Assembly (NCBI GenBank): GCA_017530505.1
Contig: JAFXMI010000030.1
Coordinates: 1 to 46,830, forward strand
Direction of reading: 5' to 3'
From: Clostridia bacterium
GTDB lineage: Bacteria; Bacillota; Clostridia; TANB77; CAG-508
Length of the DNA: 46,830 nucleotides
A model generated the notes under the pieces. That model was not told the DNA's origin and did no database searches. It worked only from the letters and a program-made list of their open reading frames with translations. This document shows, piece after piece, positions 1-8,356 of the stretch (its first letter is position 1; each line of letters starts with the position of its first letter). A program made the translations under genes and the position numbers.

Positions 1-18
1 GTGTGTGTGTGTGTGTGT
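1..18. repeat. (GT)9 simple repeat at window edge
   Basis: Nine uninterrupted GT dinucleotides open the window. On the minus strand they fall inside a possible coding region as alternating Thr-His codons. A dinucleotide run at a sequence end may mark an assembly break rather than biology. Confidence 0.9.
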
Positions 19-50
19 ACAGTCCCAACGGTTTGCTGTCTTTCGTTCAT
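1..50 (-). CDS. Partial ORF running off the left edge
   Basis: An ATG at 50-48 is preceded by an AAGGAGA ribosome binding site at 61-67 with about 10 nt spacing, the pattern seen at most real genes here. The readable N-terminus is MNERQQTVGTVH, followed by Thr-His repeats encoded by the GT run. Too little is present to name a family. The Shine-Dalgarno sequence is the only support; the low-complexity continuation could be an assembly artefact. Confidence 0.3.
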   Translation of the reverse strand, partial: MNERQQTVGTVHTHTH

Positions 51-142
51 ATTATTGCTTTCTCCTTTTTCTTTTGTATTATTATTTTATATATAAAAAA
101 CACTTTTTGCAAGTTTTTTTATTAAATTTTCATAAAAATTTG

Positions 143-658
143 TTATTTAAAATAAACCGTAAATTGAAACAAAATAAGTTTTAATTTATTCTTAAATTCT
201 TCAATAACTCCGAACATTTCTGGAGATAATGCTATAAATGTAAATCCTAAATCATATTCATCTTCAACTTGCAATCCAACTTTAGCACCTGTAAAAGCAC
301 CCGCTAAAATCTCTATAGCATAACATAAGGCAAAACCTTTAGCATCGCCAAATGGAATAATTGCATTTGCTTTATCTGGATCTTGTGTGAATTTGCCATC
401 CTCATCCAAAAAACAGTTTTCAGGAAGATTTTTATTTTCTAATTTTGATTGTCTAATTTCCCCCCAAACACATTTACTAGTACTAAAATCAAACAAGTAT
501 GGTTCATCATTCTTAGATGGAAAACCAAAGCATATTGGATTAGTACCTAGTATTGGAGTTATTCCACCATAAGGAGTAACTGCAGCAGATCCAGCATTAT
601 TCATAACAATACCTATTAAATTGTTTTCTGCAATTTTTCTTACAAGTGGATTATAACC
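143..658 (-). pseudogene. Fragment of Ldh2-family (malate/lactate-type) dehydrogenase
   Basis: The frame carries signature blocks of the Ldh2/YlbC/AllD NAD(P)-dependent 2-hydroxyacid dehydrogenase family: GIVMNNAGSAAVTPYGG, LGTNPICFGFPS, FDFSTSK, and later FGDAKGFALCYAIEILAGA. Reading upstream of the first Met, the frame stays open ([18 protein letters not shown]) up to the glyS stop codon, and its first base overlaps that stop. About 100-130 residues of the usual N-terminus are missing, and the C-terminus after the EEFKNKL helix is short and unrelated. Family members are about 350 residues; about 170 remain. There is no ribosome binding site. Best read as a decayed remnant whose 5' part was lost at a junction exactly at the end of glyS. 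Confidence 0.75.
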
Positions 659-2040
659 TAAAACTCTAATTTTGAAGAAATATAATTTGGAATTTCATCT
701 ATTTTAATTCTAATTTGTTCCATAGTATCTCTATCCCTTACCGTTACGGAATTATCATTTTCCGTATCAAAATCAATAGTAATACAATATGGTGTTCCAA
801 TCTCATCTTCTCTTCTATATCTTTTTCCAATACTTCCTGATTCATCATAATCTACCATAAAATATTTTGAAAGCTCACTATAAATTTCATCCGCTTTTGC
901 GCTTAGTTTTTTAGAAAGTGGAAGTACTGCAACTTTATATGGAGCAAGAGCAGGATGTAAATGTAAAACTGTTCTTACATCCCCATTGTCAACTTCCTCT
1001 TCTTCATAGCTATTACAAAGGAAAGCTAAAGCAACTCTATCACATCCAAGCGATGGTTCTATACAATAAGGAATATATTTTTCATTTGTTTCAGGATCTA
1101 AGTATGTCATATCCTCTTTAGAATATTCCATATGTTGCTTCAAATCAAAATTTGTTCTATCGGCAATTCCCCAAAGTTCACCCCAACCAAATGGAAATGT
1201 AAATTCAATATCAGTTGTAGCACTACTATAGTGAGATAATTCAGATTTATCATGATCCCTTAATCTAATATTTTGTGGTTTCATTCCTAAATTTAATAAC
1301 CAATTTTTACAATACTCTTTCCAATATTCATGCCAATTTATATCTGTTCCTGGTTTACAGAAAAATTCAAGTTCCATTTGCTCAAACTCTCTCGTTCTAA
1401 AAGTAAAATTTCCTGGTGTTATCTCATTTCTAAAAGCTTTTCCTACTTGAGCAATTCCTAATGGTAACTTTCTTCTTGTTGTTCTCATTACATTTTTAAA
1501 ATTTACAAAAATTCCTTGAGCTGTTTCTGGTCTTAAATAAATTTCTGATTTAGCATCTTCCGTAACCCCTTGGAATGTTTTAAACATTAAATTAAATTTT
1601 CTAATTGATGTAAAATTTCTCTTTCCACAATTTGGACAAACAATATTATTATTATTAATAAAGTTAATCATTTCTTCATCAGACATACCATCTGCAATCA
1701 TGTCTTTTCTATTTTCATGAGCCCATTCTTCAATAAGCTTGTCTGCTCTATGACGCGTTTTACATTCTTTACAATCAATAAGTGGATCACTAAATCCACC
1801 AACATGTCCTGATGCAACCCAAGTTTGAGGATTCATAAGAATTGCAGCATCAAGTCCAACATTATATTTACTTTCTTGAATAAATTTCTTTCTCCAAGCT
1901 CTTTTTATGTTATTTTTTAATTCAACTCCTAAAGGTCCATAATCCCATGAATTTGCTAAACCTCCATAAATTTCTGAACCAGGATAAACATATCCTCTTG
2001 ATTTGCATAATGCAACAATTTTTTCCATCGATTCTACCAT
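658..2040 (-). CDS. glyS: Glycyl-tRNA synthetase (single-chain, alpha2 type)
   Basis: Class II aminoacyl-tRNA synthetase of 460 aa that charges tRNA-Gly in the cytoplasm. The N-terminal [14 protein letters not shown], the [16 protein letters not shown] motif 2 region, [14 protein letters not shown], and the motif 3 stretch [14 protein letters not shown] are typical of the alpha2 GlyRS of Gram-positives and eukaryotes. A zinc-binding pair of CxxC elements (CKEC, CPNC) lies near residues 90-140. The C-terminal anticodon-binding domain ([16 protein letters not shown]) is complete. The ATG at 2040 has a GGGGG-type ribosome binding site about 9 nt upstream. Expression is controlled by the T-box leader upstream. 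All arginines are AGA or AGG; no CGG occurs. Confidence 0.97.
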   Translation of the reverse strand: MVESMEKIVALCKSRGYVYPGSEIYGGLANSWDYGPLGVELKNNIKRAWRKKFIQESKYNVGLDAAILMNPQTWVASGHVGGFSDPLIDCKECKTRHRADKLIEEWAHENRKDMIADGMSDEEMINFINNNNIVCPNCGKRNFTSIRKFNLMFKTFQGVTEDAKSEIYLRPETAQGIFVNFKNVMRTTRRKLPLGIAQVGKAFRNEITPGNFTFRTREFEQMELEFFCKPGTDINWHEYWKEYCKNWLLNLGMKPQNIRLRDHDKSELSHYSSATTDIEFTFPFGWGELWGIADRTNFDLKQHMEYSKEDMTYLDPETNEKYIPYCIEPSLGCDRVALAFLCNSYEEEEVDNGDVRTVLHLHPALAPYKVAVLPLSKKLSAKADEIYSELSKYFMVDYDESGSIGKRYRREDEIGTPYCITIDFDTENDNSVTVRDRDTMEQIRIKIDEIPNYISSKLEF

Positions 2041-2067
2041 TTCATAATACCCCCTTTTTTTATTTTG

Positions 2068-2118
2068 CTAGAAAAAACAAAAACTTACACCACTAGCATT
2101 ATTTGCTAGGGACGTAAG
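2068..2118 (-). terminator. T-box attenuator hairpin
   Basis: Two arms (2084-2096 and about 2105-2118) enclose an AATAAT-type loop and are followed by a T-rich tract at 2068-2083 on the minus strand. This is the OFF state of the glyS T-box, mutually exclusive with the antiterminator that uses the T-box core. Confidence 0.85.
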
Positions 2119-2285
2119 CTTAAATCTAACTTGCGCGGTTCCACCCTAATTGGCTTTTTGCCCACCTTAATTTTTATTTGCTCCAAAGTTCCAAAAAATA
2201 TTTAGCTTTGCTTAGTTTTCACTATCCTAAGCTCACTTAAAAAGCTTTCTAATATTTTCCCTCTTCATCATTGCAATAATATTTT
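2068..2285 (-). promoter_or_regulatory. T-box leader (tRNA-Gly sensing) upstream of glyS
   Basis: Reading the minus strand, the leader contains the T-box core AGGGTGGAACCGCG (about 2134-2147). A stem I-like region lies before it, and a rho-independent terminator follows (stem CTTAC-CTAGC pairing with GCTAG-GTAAG, 2084-2118, then a T-rich run). T-boxes pair with uncharged tRNA to form an antiterminator, so glyS is transcribed when glycyl-tRNA is low. GGA triplets in the 3' part of the stem I region are candidate glycine specifiers; I could not fix the specifier loop by eye. Confidence 0.93.
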
Positions 2286-2361
2286 AATATATTTTACAAA
2301 AATATTTTTAATTTGTCAATATTATTAATATTTTTTTGTTATGTAAACAATTTTCTTTTTA

Positions 2362-2409
2362 TTATCCACTTTTAAATGCTGTGGATAATGTGGATAACTT
2401 TGTGGATAG
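2362..2409. promoter_or_regulatory. Cluster of four DnaA-box-like sites
   Basis: TTATCCACT at 2362-2370 faces three sites in the other orientation: TGTGGATAA at 2380-2388, TGTGGATAA at 2389-2397 and TGTGGATAG at 2401-2409. Two match the DnaA consensus TTATCCACA exactly and two differ at one position. The cluster lies in an AT-rich gap of about 250 bp between the glyS leader and a small ORF. No dnaA or dnaN is nearby, so it may titrate DnaA or be a regulatory DnaA-box cluster rather than the chromosomal origin. Confidence 0.6.
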
Positions 2410-2535
2410 TTAATTTTAGTACACTTTTTCGACATGGTTTTTACACAATAGTTATGTAACTTTTTAAAATAATTCAATATTAATTTGTTATGTTTCCAGT
2501 CCAGTTGTTCGTTTTTCTCTTCAATTGCATTATAA

Positions 2536-2613
2536 CTAATTATTTAATTTTACAATGAAAATTATAATTCCAACTATACCTACTCTTAAAAATATAGCAA
2601 GCCATTGTACCAT
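2536..2613 (-). CDS. 25-aa hydrophobic peptide
   Basis: The ATG at 2613 is preceded by AAAGGTAAGGAT, and the frame ends at TAG. The 25 residues contain one continuous hydrophobic segment (WLAIFL, then GIVGIIIFIV), with Arg10 and the tail Lys-Leu-Asn-Asn as polar elements, so a single membrane helix is expected. It follows the RNA methyltransferase gene on the same strand by 23 bp and could share its transcript. No family recognised. Open reading could be chance. Confidence 0.35.
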   Translation of the reverse strand: MVQWLAIFLRVGIVGIIIFIVKLNN

Positions 2614-2636
2614 AGATAATCCTTACCTTTGTTATA

Positions 2637-3542
2637 CTATAATTTCTTTATTTTTGCGACAAAAAATCCTTCAAAAAATTCATTTGGCATAATACAAATT
2701 GTACCATCAATTTTGCTTGGTAATAAAGGAAATTTATACTTATTATCAAATTTTATTGGAACAATTTTTAATCTCTTATTTTTTAATACTTCATTCACAA
2801 TTTTTTCATTTTCTTCTTCTAAAATTGAACAAGTTGAATAAACAATCTCGTCACCTGATTTTACTATATTAACAGCCTTTTTTAATAGTTCTAACTGTAT
2901 TTTAGAGCTATTTTTTATTAATTGTTTTGTAAAATAGTTCTCTAAATTATTTTCATTAAAATCTAAAGTTCCACTTCCACTACATGGCGCATCTAATAAA
3001 ATTTGGTCAAATTTAAAAAAGTCATCTATTTTCCTTGCATCCCTTATCATTACATAAACTGAACTTACTCCTTGTTTTTCAATATTATATTTTAATTTTT
3101 CAGCTCTTATTTTATTAATTTCACAGGCCGTTATATTTGCTTTATCTTGTACCATTGCAGCAATTTGAGTTGTTTTTCCACCTGGTGCTGCTGTCATATC
3201 TAAAATATCATTATTTTCTATTGGATTTAAAATTATTGGAGGAAGCATTGAAGATAAACTTTGGACATATATTTTTCCATTTTCATAAATTTCTAAAGAT
3301 TCTAAATCTTTTTTATTTCCATTTTCCAAGATGTAAGCATTTTCTATAAAATCTACTTTTAAAAATTTTAATTTTTTAGAATTTAAAATTTTCTCTATCT
3401 CTTTGCAGTTTGATTTTAATGTATTAACCCTAAAAGTAGTTTTTCTTTTAATTTTATATCCTTCAAAAATTTTTTTTGTAATTTCTTTTCCATATTGATT
3501 TTCTAGTTTAATTCTTAAAAATTCAAGTTTTTTTTCTTGCAT
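2637..3542 (-). CDS. RNA (cytosine-C5) methyltransferase, RsmB/RsmF-like
   Basis: 301-aa SAM-dependent methyltransferase of the NOL1/NOP2/Sun family, which modifies cytosine C5 in rRNA or tRNA. Visible are the SAM motif LDMTAAPGGKTTQIA (about residues 113-127), the DAPCSGSGT motif with the release cysteine, and YSTCSILEEEN with the catalytic TC cysteine. The N-terminal about 90 residues resemble the RNA-binding leader of RsmF-type enzymes, but the C-terminal PUA extension of full-length RsmF is absent, so it belongs to a short form. GAGGA sits before the ATG. The exact target base cannot be assigned from sequence alone. Confidence 0.9.
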   Translation of the reverse strand: MQEKKLEFLRIKLENQYGKEITKKIFEGYKIKRKTTFRVNTLKSNCKEIEKILNSKKLKFLKVDFIENAYILENGNKKDLESLEIYENGKIYVQSLSSMLPPIILNPIENNDILDMTAAPGGKTTQIAAMVQDKANITACEINKIRAEKLKYNIEKQGVSSVYVMIRDARKIDDFFKFDQILLDAPCSGSGTLDFNENNLENYFTKQLIKNSSKIQLELLKKAVNIVKSGDEIVYSTCSILEEENEKIVNEVLKNKRLKIVPIKFDNKYKFPLLPSKIDGTICIMPNEFFEGFFVAKIKKL

Positions 3543-3625
3543 TTTTTATTCCTCATTTATTGATATATTAAACTTTATATAGTTTTTCTTATTATTTCTT
3601 AAAATATTTTAACATAAAAAATAGA

Positions 3626-3657
3626 TATCCTCAACTTTTTTGTTAAAACTGAGGATT
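3626..3657 (-). terminator. Hairpin downstream of sigK
   Basis: ATCCTCA and TGAGGAT arms enclose a short AT loop and, on the minus strand, are followed by a T-rich stretch. It lies between sigK and the methyltransferase gene and would end the sigK transcript. Confidence 0.5.
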
Positions 3658-3754
3658 AAATATACACTTTTACTTACAATTAACATTTTTTAAATAATTA
3701 AATATATATTATATATTTAAAATTTATTATATATTATGTAATTTTAAAAACAAT

Positions 3755-4430
3755 TTATTCTTTTATTTCTTTTGCTAATTTTCCAATTGCTTTACTTTCT
3801 ATTCTAGAAACATAAGATCTACTAATATTAAGCATACTAGCAATTTCCTTTTGAGTTTTTGGTTTTTCTCCGTTTAACCCAAACCTTAATTCTATTATAA
3901 ATTTTTCTTTATCTTTTAAAACTGTTTTTATTTTATTATATAGTTTTTTTATTTTAATTTTTAAATCAACTTCATCTTCTATATTCCTATCATTATTTTC
4001 TAAAACCTCTTGTAGTGTCACCACATTATCATCTTTATCTTTTCCAATTGGTTCATTTAGATAAACTTCCGAATTTATTTTTTTTATACTTCTTAAAAAC
4101 ATTAAGATCTCATTCTCAATACATCTTGCTGTATAAGTTGCAAGTTTAATATTTTTTTCAAGGTTAAAACTATTTATTCCTTTAATTAATCCTATTGTAC
4201 CTATGGAAATTAAATCATCTTGATCAACATTTGTCCATGTATATTTTTTTGTAATATGTGCAACTAACCTTAAATTTCTTTCTATTAAAATATTTCTCGC
4301 ATCTGAATCTCCATGCATCATTTTTTCGATAAATTTACGTTCTTCATTTGGAGACAATGGTTCTGGAAACAAATTATTATTTTTTATATATCCGAAATCC
4401 TAAAACAATTTTAGATAAAAAAACTAGCAT
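3755..4430 (-). CDS. sigK: RNA polymerase sigma-K, apparent +1 frameshift at a CGG codon
   Basis: Mother-cell sporulation sigma factor. From FPEPLSPNEE onward the protein shows sigma-70 region 2 (RNLRLVAHITKKY, DLISIGTIGLIKGI, LATYTARCIENEI) and region 4 (QKEIASMLNISRSYVSRIE), closest to SigK. The ATG at 4430 has an excellent GGAGGTG site, and the first twelve codons (MLVFLSKIVLGF) match the SigK N-terminus. Codon 13 is CGG (4394-4392), after which the zero frame stops within five codons. Skipping the C gives GYIKNNNLFPEPL, the expected SigK sequence. Total length is 3n+1 (224 aa after recoding). A TTG start inside the second frame (4372) is possible but would drop this conserved segment. Confidence 0.88.
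4392..4394 (-). other. CGG recoding site 1 (sigK)
   Basis: Zero-frame context is GGA TTT CGG ATA TAT. Reading +1 after TTT gives Phe-Gly-Tyr (TTT, GGA, TAT), restoring the family sequence. This is an in-frame CGG and the only disruption in the gene. Confidence 0.85.
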
Positions 4431-4516
4431 TTTTTCACCTCCACTTTACACATTTAAAGTATATGCTCAAAATTAATATTTGTGCCTGACTATTTTATTT
4501 TTTACGAACAAATGTA

Positions 4517-4544
4517 TTGACAAATAAAAAAATAGTAGTATAAT
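4517..4544 (+). promoter_or_regulatory. Sigma-A promoter of recN
   Basis: TTGACA (4517-4522) and TATAAT (4539-4544) are both perfect and separated by 16 bp, about 33 bp before the recN ATG. An ACGAACA element at 4504-4510, just upstream of the -35, recurs at 4551-4557 near the predicted start of transcription. The half-site CGAAC resembles the Gram-positive LexA box (CGAACnnnnGTTCG), but the second half is poor in both copies. Confidence 0.85.
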
Positions 4545-4576
4545 ATTTTTACGAACAGTTTTTTGGAGGTACTTTT

Positions 4577-6202
4577 ATGATAAATACTTTACATATAAAA
4601 AATATTGGAATTATTGATGATTTAACTATTAATTTAAATGACGGATTTAATGTTTTAACTGGTGAAACAGGAAGCGGAAAAACTCTTATTATAGATTCTC
4701 TAGAGATACTTGCTGGAGGTAGATTTTCTAAAGATATGATTAGAAATAATGAGGATTATTCTTTTGTTGAATTATCTTTGTTCCTTCAAAATAATTCTTT
4801 ATTAGATGAAGATAATATTATAATTTCTAGAGAAATTCATATAAATGGTAAAAATTTGTGTAAAATAAATGGAAGACTTGTTACTGTTAATGAATTAAAA
4901 GAATTTATGAGTCATATTATAGATATTCATGCACAAAATGATAATTTATCTATTTTAAATACTTCTACTCATATAGATTTAATTAATAATTATGCCTCTA
5001 AAGAACTAAATTCAATTTTTAAAGAATATTCTGAAAATTATAATGAATATATAAATATAAAATTTGAACTAAATAAAAACTATGGAGATGAAAAAGAAAG
5101 AACAAGAAAACTAGATCTTCTAAAATATCAAGAAAATGAAATAACTAGCGCAAAATTAAAAGAAGGAGAAGAAGAAGAATTAAATTCTAGAAGAAAGCTT
5201 ATTTTAAATTCTGAAAAAATTGTTAAAAATATTAATGAAGCTGATAATATATTATCTAATGATGTTATTGATGGAATTAATCTTGCAATTCATAATATAG
5301 AAAAAATAGCTGATTTAAATAATTCTTTTAACAATACTTTAGAGAAACTTAAGAGTTCATATTATGATTTAGATGAAATTAGTAGGGATATATCTATATT
5401 GGCAGAAAATAATTACTTTGACGAAAATGAACAATATGAAATAGAGGAAAGATTAGATTTGATTTACTCATTAAAAAGAAAATATGGAAATAATATTCCT
5501 GAGATTATTGAATATGGCGAAAAAATAAAACAAGAAATTTTAGAAATTGAAAATTTGGATGATTATATTAATAATTTACAAAACAAACTTAAAAGTATTG
5601 AATCTATTATGCAAAAACAGGCAGAGCAAATGCATAAAATTCGTTTAAAAGCAAGTACAGAACTTTCTAATAGAATTAATAATGAGCTTTTCGATCTAGA
5701 AATGAAAAATGCTAATTTTGAAATTTCAGTTATTTTTGATACAACAAATAAATTTACTAAAAATGGATTAGATAATGTTGAATTTTTTATTTCTACAAAT
5801 ATAGGAGAAAGATTAAAACCACTTACAAAAATTGTTTCTGGTGGAGAAATGTCTCGTATTATGCTTGCAATAAAAACTGTAGTAAGTGAATTTGATGAAA
5901 TTCCTGTAATTGTATTTGATGAAATAGATATTGGGATAAGTGGAATAGTTGCTAGTAAAGTTGGAGATAAAATGAAATCAATTTCTAAATCTCATCAGGT
6001 TATTTGTATTACTCATTTAGCACCTATTGCTGCAAAAGGAAATCATAATTATTTTATTAGCAAAATTTCTGAAAATAATAAAACAAAAACAACAGTAAAA
6101 AAATTATCTGAAAATGAAATAATTGAAGAAATTGCTCGTATTTCAAGTGGAACAATCTCAAACACAGCACTTGAACATGCTAAAGAATTACGTTCAGCTT
6201 AA
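4577..6202 (+). CDS. recN: DNA repair protein RecN
   Basis: 541-aa SMC-like ATPase that acts early in double-strand break repair. The Walker A GETGSGKT lies at about residue 30, the family HAQND motif near 115, a long charged helical middle forms the coiled coil (about 150-350), and the ABC signature VSGGEMSRIMLA and Walker B VIVFDEIDIGISG lie near 420-460. GGAGGT precedes the ATG. It is transcribed divergently from sigK with its own strong promoter. Length agrees with the family. Confidence 0.96.
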   Translation: MINTLHIKNIGIIDDLTINLNDGFNVLTGETGSGKTLIIDSLEILAGGRFSKDMIRNNEDYSFVELSLFLQNNSLLDEDNIIISREIHINGKNLCKINGRLVTVNELKEFMSHIIDIHAQNDNLSILNTSTHIDLINNYASKELNSIFKEYSENYNEYINIKFELNKNYGDEKERTRKLDLLKYQENEITSAKLKEGEEEELNSRRKLILNSEKIVKNINEADNILSNDVIDGINLAIHNIEKIADLNNSFNNTLEKLKSSYYDLDEISRDISILAENNYFDENEQYEIEERLDLIYSLKRKYGNNIPEIIEYGEKIKQEILEIENLDDYINNLQNKLKSIESIMQKQAEQMHKIRLKASTELSNRINNELFDLEMKNANFEISVIFDTTNKFTKNGLDNVEFFISTNIGERLKPLTKIVSGGEMSRIMLAIKTVVSEFDEIPVIVFDEIDIGISGIVASKVGDKMKSISKSHQVICITHLAPIAAKGNHNYFISKISENNKTKTTVKKLSENEIIEEIARISSGTISNTALEHAKELRSA

Positions 6203-6824
6203 ATTTAGTAATTTTTTTATATCTTCAATTACTAATTCTAATGCTACCATTCTATGATTATGTACTTTATTAAATTCTTCGTCATCCATTTCTATAATTG
6301 TTTTATTAAATCCTTTTGGTATAAAAACGGGATTGTACGTAAGTCCACCAAGTTTAGAAATTTCATATGATATATAGCCATCTGTTTTCCCTTTTTTTAC
6401 TATTTTTTTACCATTTTTTAAAATACAAGTTAGTACACATACAAAGGTTGCTGTTCTTTCTTCTATATTTTTTGCACCTTCCATTTCTTTTAAAATTTTA
6501 TTTAATATATCATTTTGTGAAGCTCCTACTCCTGCATATCTGGCTGAATATACTCCTGGTTTACCTCCGAAGATAATCTATACACATTCCACCATCATCT
6601 GCTAAAATCATTTCAAATTCAATATTATTTTTTATACAAAAATTTCTTACTAATTCAGCTTTAATATTAGAATTTTCTTCAAATGTACTTCCAGTTTCAA
6701 CAAATTCTTCATTAAAATTTATACTATTTAGTTCTATAACTTCTGCATCTAATTTTTTTAATCTAATTATTTTTTTTAATTCATTAATTTTTCCATTATT
6801 TGTTGTGGCATATAATATTTTCAT
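6194..6824 (-). CDS. rdgB: XTP/dITP pyrophosphatase (RdgB/HAM1), apparent +1 frameshift at CGG
   Basis: House-cleaning nucleotidase that hydrolyses non-canonical purine triphosphates. The N-terminal ATTNNGKINEL is the HAM1 substrate-binding start, ADDGGMCID corresponds to the ADDSG motif (Ser replaced by Gly), PGVYSARYAG is fully conserved, and HNHRMVAL matches the C-terminal SHR region. The frame breaks at CGG (6569-6567). Skipping the C joins IDYL to GGKPGVYSARYAG. Length is 3n+1 (209 aa). The C-terminal half is divergent (a longer TDGYISYEISKLGGL stretch), so it may be a specialised paralogue. An AGAGGG ribosome binding site precedes the ATG. It overlaps the recN 3' end by 9 nt in convergent orientation. 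Confidence 0.85.
6567..6569 (-). other. CGG recoding site 2 (rdgB)
   Basis: Zero-frame context is TAT CTT CGG AGG TAA, with the stop two codons later. Skipping C gives CTT GGA GGT AAA, Leu-Gly-Gly-Lys, leading into the conserved PGVYSARYAG. Confidence 0.85.
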
Positions 6825-6884
6825 TTTTCCCTCTCTTGACTAAAAATATAAAATATGTTATAAATAAATAGCTAACAATTTTAT

Positions 6885-6959
6885 GGCCCATTGGTCAAGC
6901 GGTTAAGACGCCACCCTCTCAAGGTGGAATCATGGGTTCGATTCCCGTATGGGTCACCA
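6885..6959 (+). tRNA. tRNA-Glu (anticodon CTC)
   Basis: A complete cloverleaf runs from GGCCCAT to TGGGTCA with an encoded CCA. The anticodon arm is CCACC-CTCTCAA-GGTGG, giving anticodon CTC, which reads GAG. The T-arm has GGTTCGATTC. It stands alone between rdgB and mrnC and is transcribed on the plus strand. In so AT-rich a genome the GAG-specific isoacceptor is a minor tRNA. Confidence 0.95.
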
Positions 6960-6960
6960 A

Positions 6961-6999
6961 ACAAGCTTATACTGTTAATATGTATGAGCTTGTTATTTT
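6961..6999 (+). terminator. Terminator after tRNA-Glu
   Basis: ACAAGCT and AGCTTGT arms with further A-T pairing toward the loop, followed by TATTTTTAA on the plus strand, directly after the tRNA CCA end. Confidence 0.75.
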
Positions 7000-7048
7000 T
7001 AATAAAATGATTTATATGCTATAGATTATAATTTTTTTATTTCACTTT

Positions 7049-7444
7049 TTATTTTATACACATATTTAAAATTTCATCTAAGCGTTCATCCTGAAATGTT
7101 AAATATAAATATCCAATCAAAGCCTCAAAAGCTGTTGAATGAGAATAATCAGCAACATTTGCATTCTTTGCAATATGGTGATTTTCTGAGTTTCTCCCTC
7201 TTCTAACAATATCTTTTTCATTACTAGTAAGATTTTCATATATTCTATCTAACGTTTCTGCTTGTGCTTTTGCTTTTACATATTTTATTGATTCTAAATG
7301 TAATTTATGTGGTTTTGCATTAGAATTATTAATTAAAATAGACCTTATAAATAATTCGTATACACTATCTCCAACATATGCCCAAACTAATGGTGATAGC
7401 ATATTAATTTCTTCTATTTTTCTTTTTCTTTTAATAAAATCCAA
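7049..7444 (-). CDS. mrnC: Mini-ribonuclease III
   Basis: 131-aa RNase III domain protein without a dsRNA-binding domain; Mini-III matures 23S rRNA ends. LSPLVWAYVGDSVYELFIR carries the RNase III catalytic signature, and AFEALIGYLYL the second acidic element. The start is TTG at 7444 or the ATG about 14 codons in (MLSPLVWAY); AAAGGATAT before the TTG favours the former. It lies 3 bp after rbgA on the same strand, so a ribosome-maturation pair is probable. Confidence 0.92.
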   Translation of the reverse strand: MDFIKRKRKIEEINMLSPLVWAYVGDSVYELFIRSILINNSNAKPHKLHLESIKYVKAKAQAETLDRIYENLTSNEKDIVRRGRNSENHHIAKNANVADYSHSTAFEALIGYLYLTFQDERLDEILNMCIK

Positions 7445-7447
7445 TTT

Positions 7448-8344
7448 CTATATCCTTTCTAAAGTTATTTTTCCAAGTTTTCCATTTCTAAAATCATCTA
7501 AAATTATTCTTGCAATTTTTTCATCATCTGTATTTCCACCAGAAACCAAAGCCCCTCTTTTTCTTCCTATTAAAAGCATAATTTCATATTCTGGATTCGA
7601 AGCTTTATTTACATTTTCAATTTCTTCATATGAAATTTTATATCTTTCTAATATGTTTTGTAAATAATCTTTCTTTAAAATTTTTATCAATTCATATGCA
7701 ACTTCAACTTTTTCAATTATTTCATCTTTTATTGTACCTACAAATGCTAAATTTAAAGCCACCTTTTGACTTTCAAATTTTGGCCATAATACTCCAGGAG
7801 TATCTAATAATTCAATATTATTTCCAATCCTTATCCACTGTTCTTCTCTTGTAACACCTGGCCTATTTCCAACTTGCATTGAAACCTTTTTTGAAAGCCT
7901 ATTTATTAAAGAAGATTTACCTACATTTGGAATTCCTAAAATCATTACTCTAGTTGTTTTATTTATTCTGCCTCGTTCAGCTTGTTTTTGTTTTTCTTTT
8001 TCCAACAGTTTATCAATAGTTTTAGTAACTTTATCTATTCCTTTTCCAGAATTTGAATCTGTTAAAATAGTAGGAGCTTCTTTAGATAAATATATTTCCC
8101 AGTCTTTATTTGCTTTTTCGTTAGATAAATCGGATTTATTAAGCAATATTATTCTCTTCTTGTTTTTAGTAATATCCAATATATCTGGATTTCTGCTAGA
8201 AATTGGTATTCTAGAATCTAAGATTTCTATTATAACATCAATTAACTTTAAATCTTCAATTATTCTCCTTTTGGTTTTTGCCATATGGCCTGGATACCAG
8301 TTGATACTTGTACTTGCACAACTTTTATTATCTTTATTGTTCAT
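7448..8344 (-). CDS. rbgA: Ribosome biogenesis GTPase RbgA (YlqF)
   Basis: Circularly permuted GTPase needed for late 50S assembly. INWYPGHMAKTKRRI is the family N-terminus. G4 (LNKSDL) precedes G1 (GIPNVGKSSLINRL) and G3 (DTPGVLWPK), the permuted order. The C-terminal helical domain is present (GRKRGALVSGG). The frame extends to a GTG at 8353, but that codon overlaps the AAGGAG site, so the ATG at 8344 is chosen. Last core gene before the accessory island. Confidence 0.95.
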   Translation of the reverse strand: MNNKDNKSCASTSINWYPGHMAKTKRRIIEDLKLIDVIIEILDSRIPISSRNPDILDITKNKKRIILLNKSDLSNEKANKDWEIYLSKEAPTILTDSNSGKGIDKVTKTIDKLLEKEKQKQAERGRINKTTRVMILGIPNVGKSSLINRLSKKVSMQVGNRPGVTREEQWIRIGNNIELLDTPGVLWPKFESQKVALNLAFVGTIKDEIIEKVEVAYELIKILKKDYLQNILERYKISYEEIENVNKASNPEYEIMLLIGRKRGALVSGGNTDDEKIARIILDDFRNGKLGKITLERI

Positions 8345-8356
8345 CTTATTCACTCC

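Noticed and set aside
918..1121. Plus-strand ORF inside glyS
   Set aside because: Shadow frame of a well-conserved gene, without a ribosome binding site; the same holds for the plus ORFs inside rbgA, dxr, mfd, the relaxase and the intron.
2362..2409. Calling the DnaA boxes the chromosomal origin
   Set aside because: No dnaA, dnaN or rpmH nearby and no skew information; only a DnaA-box cluster can be supported.
4067..4072. TTCGGA in the middle of sigK, and TTCGGA in the dehydrogenase remnant, as further shift sites
   Set aside because: There the triplets are read as TCG GAA and TTC GGA; CGG is not in frame and the surrounding protein matches its family without a shift.
3755..4430. Treating the sigK, rdgB, mfd, relaxase and MutS-like breaks as five ordinary pseudogenes or sequencing errors
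   Set aside because: All five are single +1 shifts at an in-frame CGG, in otherwise perfect genes, and all restore a conserved Gly. An artefact is not fully excluded, but unrelated errors would not share codon identity and phase.
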